Assembly: GCA_934130325.1 (NCBI GenBank)
Contig: CAKOYA010000017.1
Span: 1 to 25,838, forward strand
DNA length: 25,838 nt
Source of the DNA: an uncultured Clostridia bacterium
GTDB lineage: Bacteria; Bacillota; Clostridia; TANB77; CAG-465
Reading direction: 5' to 3'
Part shown: piece by piece, positions 7,880-13,538 of the stretch
Layout of the letters: each line of letters begins with the position of its first letter
Numbering within the stretch: the first letter of the stretch is position 1
Program-made: the position numbers and the translations under genes
Notes under the pieces: model-generated
Told to the model about the DNA's origin: nothing
The model's input: only the letters and a program-made list of their open reading frames with translations
Databases searched by the model: none

Positions 7880-7908
7880 ATTATATCACATAATCTACAC
7901 ATTGTCAA
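7880..7908 (-). promoter_or_regulatory. Consensus sigma-A promoter of the orphan 102-aa gene
   Basis: Minus strand: TTGACA (7903-7908), 17-bp spacer, TATAAT (7880-7885), both hexamers perfect. Transcription would start about 30 bases before the AGGAGG-ATG. Confidence 0.85.
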
Positions 7909-7957
7909 ATATTATGTAAATTTTATTTCAAATTTATCATTTATTAATGCGTTTATC

Positions 7958-9526
7958 TTATTTTAATTTCATAGAAATAACTTTTGAAATTCCATATTCT
8001 TGCATTGTAACACCATACACAGAAGAGGCTACTTCCATAGTTCCCTTTCTGTGTGTTATCACTATAAACTGAGTTGTTTTAGAATATTTTTTTATGTAAT
8101 CTGCAAATCTATTAACGTTTACATCATCTAAAGCTGCCTCAATTTCGTCCAAAATACAAAATGGAGGAGATTTTATTTTTAGTATCGCAAATAACAATGC
8201 TGTAGCAGTAAGTGCTCTTTCACCACCTGATAGAAGCATCATACTCTGTAATTTTTTTCCCGGAGGCTGTACTTCAATTTCGATTCCACTTTCTAAAATA
8301 TTTGATTCATCAGATAAATTAAGTTCCGCTTTTCCACCACCAAAAAGTTCCTTAAATGTTTCATTAAAGTTTTGTTTAATATTTGCAAATTGTTTAGTAA
8401 ATTGGCTTTTCATAATTCCTGTCATATTATTAATTAAATTCTGTAATTTACATTTTGTTTCTTCTAAATCATTTTTTTGAGAACTTATAAAGTCATATCG
8501 CTCTTTTAGTGAATTATATTCATCAATGGTAGATACATCAACATCTCCAAGCTCTTTTATTTGTCTTTTTAAACTCTCTGCCTCTTTATTAATATTTATA
8601 TTATCATTATCTATAATAGGCATATTTTCTATGTAATTTTGTGCAGATGAAATGGTAGCTTCGTATTCATCCCACATTTTATTTTTTAGATTTTCAATAT
8701 CTAATTCAAACTTAATCTTTTTGTTTTCAGTTTTTGTCTTCTCCTCTTTAATTTTTTCCACTCTTTTAACATTTTCTAAGACTTTTATTTCTAATTCTTC
8801 TTTTCTTTTTGAAATCTCTTCTTTACTTACCTTTAATTTTTCAATCGTCTCTAAGTAATCCTTCTTTAGTTGAGTTTTTTCTATTATTTTCTCCTTACTT
8901 GAGTTGATTGAGTTATTTAAATTATCAATTTCTATTAAAGAATTATTTAAAAGTTCCTCTTTTTTACTTATACTATTTTTTAAATTTTCAATGTCTTCAC
9001 TTATCTTTTGCTTCATCTCATCAATAGATGCTACACTTTCATCAAATGATGACAATGATATTTTTAGGTTTAATATATCATCATTTAAATATTCAACCTT
9101 TTTACCATATTCCTCATTATTTAAGACAAATTCATCAATAAATGATTGATTTGAAGAAATAGCGTTACTGATGCCTTCTATTTCTTGTGTCATCTTACAT
9201 ATTTCATTTTCAAACTTAACAATTTGTTCTTCCAAATTTCTAATATTATTTTCTTCATTTTCTTTTAAATTCGTTAGTTTTTCAAGCTCCCTATTTAAAC
9301 TTTGATTTTTTTCCATTAAAGTAGCTATTTGAATATTTAAGTCTTTAACTATTTCTTTATTTGGTTGAATTTTCTCATCAATTTGTTGTATTTTTAAATT
9401 TACTTTTCTATACTCATCATTAATTACATCTAGTTCTTGTTGTTTTGAATCAATTTCTAGTTTAATTTTTTCTATTTTTTCATGTCTTCCTATAAGTCCG
9501 ACTATTTCTTTGCTTTTGTTTTCCAC
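7958..9526 (-). CDS. smc: SMC chromosome segregation protein, C-terminal half (frameshifted)
   Basis: 522 codons, formally from GTG 9526. It continues the SMC protein after the hinge: long heptad coiled coil (about residues 12-340), then the C-terminal ATPase half with the ABC signature LLSGGERAL (about 430) and Walker B CILDEIEAALDD (about 460), then VITHRKGTME. It is in a different frame from the N-terminal half and overlaps it by 47 bp. There is no ribosome site before the GTG, so independent translation is doubtful. Adding one A to the run after GGTGG (about 9517-9521) would restore one continuous SMC of roughly 1,190 aa, the normal family length. Either the base is missing through homopolymer sequencing error or smc is genuinely broken here. 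Confidence 0.9.
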   Translation of the reverse strand: MENKSKEIVGLIGRHEKIEKIKLEIDSKQQELDVINDEYRKVNLKIQQIDEKIQPNKEIVKDLNIQIATLMEKNQSLNRELEKLTNLKENEENNIRNLEEQIVKFENEICKMTQEIEGISNAISSNQSFIDEFVLNNEEYGKKVEYLNDDILNLKISLSSFDESVASIDEMKQKISEDIENLKNSISKKEELLNNSLIEIDNLNNSINSSKEKIIEKTQLKKDYLETIEKLKVSKEEISKRKEELEIKVLENVKRVEKIKEEKTKTENKKIKFELDIENLKNKMWDEYEATISSAQNYIENMPIIDNDNININKEAESLKRQIKELGDVDVSTIDEYNSLKERYDFISSQKNDLEETKCKLQNLINNMTGIMKSQFTKQFANIKQNFNETFKELFGGGKAELNLSDESNILESGIEIEVQPPGKKLQSMMLLSGGERALTATALLFAILKIKSPPFCILDEIEAALDDVNVNRFADYIKKYSKTTQFIVITHRKGTMEVASSVYGVTMQEYGISKVISMKLK

Positions 9527-11522
9527 CTGTTATGCTGCCACTTGGAGCAATAAGTTCACCGTCTAATGTAACTATTCTAACAGATTTTTTCATTTTATTA
9601 AAGATTTCAATCGCTTTTTTTACATCCTCAACAATTATTGTATTATTTAAAGCAAGTTCAACTGCCTTTTTATACTTTTTATCATACTTTACTAAATCAT
9701 TTGCAAGTCCTAAAAATCCATCAATTTTTTCATATTTTCCTGTACCTAAAAGATTCATATCCTTTAAATTATTAAGTGGTAAAAATGTAGCCCTCCCTAA
9801 TGAATTTTCTTTTAAATAATTAACAATGTCAGTTGCTACATCCTCATCTTCTACTACAATATTTTGCATATAGCCACCAAGTGCAATTTCGATTGCATAC
9901 TCATATTTTTCTTCCGTATTAATCAAACTTGCAATAGTTCCAAAAACCTTAGAGGAATTTCTAGAATTTTTAGCATAATCAAGCGCACTTTTTACACTTT
10001 TAAAATAACCTTCATTCTCATTTTCCAAATTCTTCATGTAATTATATTTTGAATTTAATGTCATAATATCCTGAGTCAACATATTTTTTTTATCATTAAC
10101 GCTTATTAACTCATTTCTACTTACCTCTAATTCATTATTACTTTTGTTTAATTCAGTTTCTATTTTATTTAAGTACTTTTCCTTATCATTTAATAATGAT
10201 ACTACCTCATCTATTTTCAAAATCAAACTATCTTTTGATGAAATATTCTCATTAATATTTTTCTTTTTTTCATCTATCTGCAATCTATTAGAAGCTATTG
10301 TAGCTTGCATACTACTTATATCATTTTTTATTTCATACCTTTGCTCTTGTAGCTTATCAATATCTGACTTTAGCTTTTGAATCTCTATGGACTTACTATC
10401 TAATTTTCCAGTAATATCTGAAAGTTCACTTTGCTTTTTATTTAATTCCTCTTCAAACTTAAGCTTAGACTTTTCCATATCTTCTCTTTTTTTAATTCTA
10501 TTTTCTACGTCTTTATACAGTTCATCTATTCTTAAATTTTCTTCTTCTATTTCATTTTTTATCCTTTTAATGTTTTCATTTGATGATTCTATCTTAGAAT
10601 TTGAAATATCTATATTCGAATTAATTTTTTGAAGAGCTGTTTCAACTTCATAATAACTAGAATTTGTAGCTTCAATCTGTTCAGTTATTTGATTAATTCT
10701 ATTTTTAAAATCAATTTTATTTTTTTCTATTTCAGTAGTACTCTTTTCTTCATTTTCAATATCACTACTTAATATATTAACAATTTCATCTATTTTTTTT
10801 ATCTCTTCTTTACTTTTATTTACAGACTCAATAAAAAGATACATATCAAAAGTTTTTAAACTTTCTTTTAATCTCAAATACTCTTTAGCTTTTTCTGCTT
10901 TTTGACTCAATGGAGCAATATTTTTTTCTATCTCCACTAATATATCATTTACCCTTGCTAGATTTATTTCTGTATTACTAAGTTTTTTAGTCGCTTCTTC
11001 TTTTCTTACCCTATATTTTACTATGCCTGCAGCTTCCTCAAAAATATGTCTTCTTTCCTCAGACTTTGAAGATAAAATTTCATCTATTTTTCCTTGAGAA
11101 ATAATGCTATATCCGTCTTTTCCAACTCCAGTGTCCATAAACAACTCTTGAATATCTTTTAATCTACATTCGCTACCATTTATTAGATAGTTACTTTCGC
11201 CATTTCGATATACTCTCCTTGTAACAACAACTTCATTATATTCTACAGGAAGCGTAGCATCAGTATTATCTAAATACATAGATACTTCAGCAAATCCAAC
11301 TTTTTTTCTTACCTGTGTACCAGCAAAAATAACATCCTCCATTTTAGATCCACGCAAAGTTTTTATACTCTGTTCACCTAATACCCATCTTAAAGCATCA
11401 GAAATATTACTCTTTCCACTACCATTAGGTCCAACTATTGTAGTAACTCCATTTAAAAATGCTATTTCAGTTTTATCTGCAAAAGATTTAAAACCCTGTA
11501 ACTCTATTTTTTTTAATTGCAT
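9480..11522 (-). CDS. smc: SMC chromosome segregation protein, N-terminal half (frameshifted)
   Basis: 680 codons from ATG 11522 (GAGGAG 8 bases upstream). It begins MQLKKIELQGFKSFADKT, as SMC proteins do, with Walker A GPNGSGKSN at residues 31-39, Q-loop region DGYSIISQGKIDEIL near 137-151, coiled coil from about 170 to 490, and the hinge domain from about 505 ending in APSGSITGG near 660-668. The last ~12 codons are out of the SMC frame and stop at 9480. SMC forms the condensin core with ScpA/ScpB, binds and loops DNA, and drives chromosome segregation. The gene has its own promoter and is isolated from the upstream 97-aa gene by a terminator. For the frame break see the C-terminal half. 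Confidence 0.95.
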   Translation of the reverse strand: MQLKKIELQGFKSFADKTEIAFLNGVTTIVGPNGSGKSNISDALRWVLGEQSIKTLRGSKMEDVIFAGTQVRKKVGFAEVSMYLDNTDATLPVEYNEVVVTRRVYRNGESNYLINGSECRLKDIQELFMDTGVGKDGYSIISQGKIDEILSSKSEERRHIFEEAAGIVKYRVRKEEATKKLSNTEINLARVNDILVEIEKNIAPLSQKAEKAKEYLRLKESLKTFDMYLFIESVNKSKEEIKKIDEIVNILSSDIENEEKSTTEIEKNKIDFKNRINQITEQIEATNSSYYEVETALQKINSNIDISNSKIESSNENIKRIKNEIEEENLRIDELYKDVENRIKKREDMEKSKLKFEEELNKKQSELSDITGKLDSKSIEIQKLKSDIDKLQEQRYEIKNDISSMQATIASNRLQIDEKKKNINENISSKDSLILKIDEVVSLLNDKEKYLNKIETELNKSNNELEVSRNELISVNDKKNMLTQDIMTLNSKYNYMKNLENENEGYFKSVKSALDYAKNSRNSSKVFGTIASLINTEEKYEYAIEIALGGYMQNIVVEDEDVATDIVNYLKENSLGRATFLPLNNLKDMNLLGTGKYEKIDGFLGLANDLVKYDKKYKKAVELALNNTIIVEDVKKAIEIFNKMKKSVRIVTLDGELIAPSGSITGGKQKQRNSRTYRKT

Positions 11523-11549
11523 ATACTAACTCCTCTTATTAACAAGGAA

Positions 11550-11578
11550 ATTATATTACAAAAACTTACAAAATTCAA
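11550..11578 (-). promoter_or_regulatory. Promoter of smc
   Basis: Minus strand: TTGAAT (11573-11578), 17-bp spacer, TATAAT (11550-11555). The short leader contains GAGGAG before the smc ATG. Confidence 0.8.
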
Positions 11579-11591
11579 GTTTTTTTGGCAT

Positions 11592-11626
11592 AAAAAAACT
11601 CTTAGCCTATGTAACTAGACTAAAAG
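11592..11626 (-). terminator. Terminator after the 97-aa hypothetical gene
   Basis: Stem of CTTTTAGTC with GGCTAAGAG (minus strand, two G-U pairs; 11618-11626 and 11599-11607), 10-base loop, then seven U (11592-11598). Confidence 0.75.
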
Positions 11627-11632
11627 CTTATA

Positions 11633-11926
11633 TTATTTCGGAGAAAGTTTAAGTTTTATTATATCTTCTTCAAATTGCTTTAATACAGCATAAATATTTA
11701 TATTATAATCAGCAATAAAAAATAAATCTTCACTTGTAAATGTATACTTACAATCATACAAAGTTTGATTACAAAGATTAATAATTAAATTATATAATCT
11801 TTGTTCTAATATCTCATTATTCTTTTCTTTAAATATTTGTTTTGATATTACCTTAGTTTTTTTCATTACTTCATTATAATAGTTATACCCTTCTGGCAAT
11901 TTCTTATTTTTTTTAAAATTCAACAT
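11633..11926 (-). CDS. Hypothetical protein, 97 aa
   Basis: 97 codons from ATG 11926; the ribosome site is weak (TGATGG). The protein is basic at its N-terminus, then helical, rich in Lys/Asn/Ile/Leu, with two central Cys (about 52 and 59) and no membrane segment. It ends 7 bases before a good terminator and begins downstream of the rplU-rpmA terminator, so it is a separate unit. I see no convincing -35 but a TATAAT lies near 11938-11943. I do not recognise the family; it could be a lineage-specific cytosolic protein. Confidence 0.55.
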   Translation of the reverse strand: MLNFKKNKKLPEGYNYYNEVMKKTKVISKQIFKEKNNEILEQRLYNLIINLCNQTLYDCKYTFTSEDLFFIADYNINIYAVLKQFEEDIIKLKLSPK

Positions 11927-12004
11927 ACCATCACAATAATATTATACAATATTTTATTAAATATAAAATACTTTCGACAAAAGTAGACGTTTTTTTTAAA
12001 TATT

Positions 12005-12041
12005 TATAAAAAAAGTAACTTAGATTTTAGTCTAAATTACT
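12005..12041 (-). terminator. Terminator of the rplU-rpmA operon
   Basis: 11-bp stem on the minus strand (AGTAATTTAGA / TCTAAGTTACT, one U-G pair; 12031-12041 and 12014-12024), 6-base loop, followed by seven or more U. It begins 15 bases after the rpmA stop. Confidence 0.85.
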
Positions 12042-12055
12042 CCAAAACATATTTA

Positions 12056-12316
12056 TTATTCTTCTACAGGATATACACTAACTTTTTTGTCAGTCTTACC
12101 TTTTCTTTCATATTTAACAACACCGTCTATTAAAGAATAAAGTGTATAGTCTTTTCCAAGACCTACGTTAGTACCTGGATGAATTTTTGTTCCTCTTTGT
12201 CTATATAAAATATTTCCAGCTAAAACAAATTGTCCATCTGCTCTTTTAGCTCCAAGTCTTTTTGATTCACTGTCTCTACCATTTCTAGTAGAACCCATAC
12301 CCTTCTTATGTGCCAT
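12056..12316 (-). CDS. rpmA: 50S ribosomal protein L27
   Basis: 86 aa, start MAHKKGMGST at ATG 12316 with AAAGGAG 10 bases upstream. The full L27 signature is present: GSTRNGRDS at 8-16, KRLGxKRADGQ at 20-30, and 'AGNILYRQRGTKIHPG' at 33-48. L27 lies at the peptidyl-transferase centre, where its N-terminus contacts tRNA. In most Bacillota L27 is made with a short N-terminal extension removed by the Prp protease, encoded between rplU and rpmA. Here the protein starts directly at the mature end and the rplU-rpmA gap is only 42 bp, with no prp. It forms an operon with rplU and ends at a terminator. Confidence 0.98.
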   Translation of the reverse strand: MAHKKGMGSTRNGRDSESKRLGAKRADGQFVLAGNILYRQRGTKIHPGTNVGLGKDYTLYSLIDGVVKYERKGKTDKKVSVYPVEE

Positions 12317-12358
12317 TTATTTCACTCCTTTATTATTCAATTCTATTCTATTTTTTAA

Positions 12359-12721
12359 CTAAGCTTCTGCTTTTTCTTCAGCGCTTTCTGATTTTTTAGC
12401 TCTTGTTGTAGTTGTTATTTTTTCAATTTGAATTTTTGTATATGGTTGTCTATGACCTTGTGTTCTTCTATAGTTTTTCTTAGCTTTATACTTGAAAACT
12501 ATAACTTTTTTTGCTTTACCGTGTCCTACAACACTAGCTTTTACCTTTGCTCCTTTAACAGTATCTTCCCCAATAGAAACCTTTTTTCCATCAGATACGA
12601 AAAGTACTTTATCAAAAACAATCTCTTGTCCTTCTTCAGCATTTTCGATTCTATCTACAAAAACGATATCTCCTTCTTGTACTTTGTACTGCTTACCACT
12701 AATTTCAACGATTGCGTACAT
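12359..12721 (-). CDS. rplU: 50S ribosomal protein L21
   Basis: 120 aa. The start is ATG 12721 (MYAIVEISGKQYKV), preceded by GGAGG at 8 bases; an in-frame ATG 36 bases further upstream would place the ribosome site inside the gene, so it is rejected. N-terminal YAIVEISGKQYKVxEGD and the C-terminal 'YRRTQGHRQPYTKIQIEKI' are typical of L21, which binds 23S rRNA domain I. The ~16-residue Lys/Glu/Ala tail is a common variable end. It is cotranscribed with rpmA from a strong promoter inside the 3' end of pth, through a leader that is probably autoregulatory. Confidence 0.97.
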   Translation of the reverse strand: MYAIVEISGKQYKVQEGDIVFVDRIENAEEGQEIVFDKVLFVSDGKKVSIGEDTVKGAKVKASVVGHGKAKKVIVFKYKAKKNYRRTQGHRQPYTKIQIEKITTTTRAKKSESAEEKAEA

Positions 12722-12800
12722 TAAAAATTCCTCCTTTTTCTTACTTTCTCTCGCCATTGAGGTAGTATAAACATTTAAACCTCTTCTGAGCGGAATACAT
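12722..12800 (-). ncRNA. Probable L21 leader (ribosomal-protein autoregulatory RNA)
   Basis: About 79 nt of untranslated leader between the inferred start of transcription and rplU. It contains an inner pairing GAGGT/ACCTC and an outer CGCT/GGCG, flanking a TTTAAATG-type loop, just before the ribosome site. Low-GC Gram-positives carry the L21 leader RNA family here, thought to bind L21 and repress rplU. Position and stem arrangement fit; I could not align it to the family model. Confidence 0.55.
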
Positions 12801-12806
12801 CACCTA

Positions 12807-12835
12807 TTTTACCATTATTTTTAATTTTTGTCAAG
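12807..12835 (-). promoter_or_regulatory. Promoter of rplU-rpmA, inside the 3' end of pth
   Basis: Minus strand: TTGACA (12830-12835), 17-bp spacer, TAAAAT (12807-12812). The -35 box lies within the last codons of pth, so ribosomal genes can be expressed independently of pth. Confidence 0.8.
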
Positions 12836-13360
12836 TAAAAAACACTCATTTAATTTACTATCTGCTAATTTAAATATTTCTTCTAATTTATTTAATTGTT
12901 CTTTTGAAAACTTTTCCAACACAAAATCTTTTAAATCTTGATTTTCATTCTTTATACCGCCAATTCCTATTCTAATTCTTGGAATATTCTCAGTATTTAA
13001 AAGTTGAACAATGTTTTTCATTCCATTGTGTGAACCTCCACTGCCACTTTTTTTATATCTAATGCTACCAAATTCTATATCAATATCATCAAATATAACG
13101 ATTATATCACTATCATCAACTTTATACCATCTCTTTAGTTTTAATACTGCATTACCACTTAAATTCATATACGTAGTAGGTTTTGCAAGTATTATTTTTT
13201 CTTTACCTATATTTAATTCTGTAATATAGCTATCATGCTTTTTTTTATCTATTTTTAAACCATATTTACTTGACAAATAATCTAAAAACATCCACCCTAC
13301 ATTATGTCTTGTTTTTTCATATTCCTTTCCAGGATTTCCAAGTCCCACAATTATTTTCAA
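12821..13360 (-). CDS. pth: Peptidyl-tRNA hydrolase
   Basis: 179 aa from a TTG start at 13360 (GGAGGG at 13371-13376, spacing 10), reading MKIIVGLGNPGKEYEKTRHNVGW. The start aligns exactly with the family N-terminus. Active-site residues are present: Asn9/Asn21-type positions in GLGNPG and RHNVGW, catalytic His19 or His20 in TRHN, the KPTTYMNLSG block, Asp92-Asp93 in IFDDID, and GSGGSHNGMKN. It recycles tRNA from drop-off peptidyl-tRNAs in the cytoplasm. The gene has its own consensus promoter and no terminator before rplU, so read-through into rplU-rpmA is likely. Confidence 0.97.
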   Translation of the reverse strand: MKIIVGLGNPGKEYEKTRHNVGWMFLDYLSSKYGLKIDKKKHDSYITELNIGKEKIILAKPTTYMNLSGNAVLKLKRWYKVDDSDIIVIFDDIDIEFGSIRYKKSGSGGSHNGMKNIVQLLNTENIPRIRIGIGGIKNENQDLKDFVLEKFSKEQLNKLEEIFKLADSKLNECFLLDKN

Positions 13361-13410
13361 TTTTTAGTTTCCCTCCTATATATATAATTTTTATTTTAGA
13401 ATTAAAATAC

Positions 13411-13439
13411 TTGAATTTTTAATACATTTATAGTATTAT
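13411..13439 (+). promoter_or_regulatory. Promoter of the VirD4-like gene
   Basis: TTGAAT (13411-13416), 17-bp spacer, TATTAT (13434-13439). The -10 overlaps the -10 of the divergent pth promoter by two bases. Confidence 0.65.
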
Positions 13440-13466
13440 TATATAGTAAATTGTTTAATATGTCAA
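13438..13466 (-). promoter_or_regulatory. Consensus promoter of pth
   Basis: Minus strand: TTGACA (13461-13466), 17-bp spacer, TATAAT (13438-13443), both hexamers perfect; about 70-base leader to the TTG start. Confidence 0.8.
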
Positions 13467-13538
13467 TTATACGTTCATTTCTATGTTTTTCTACGTAAGA
13501 ATGAAATGTATTTTAAATATTTGAAAGTGGTGATATAT

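Noticed and set aside
9480..9526. Split SMC made as two separate proteins
   Set aside because: No ribosome site precedes the GTG of the second half, and one added A in a homopolymer restores a normal SMC, so missing base or mutation is simpler.
12722..12757. Longer 132-aa start for rplU
   Set aside because: The AGGAGG site lies inside that extension, 8 bases before the ATG that gives the family-standard N-terminus MYAIVEISGKQ.
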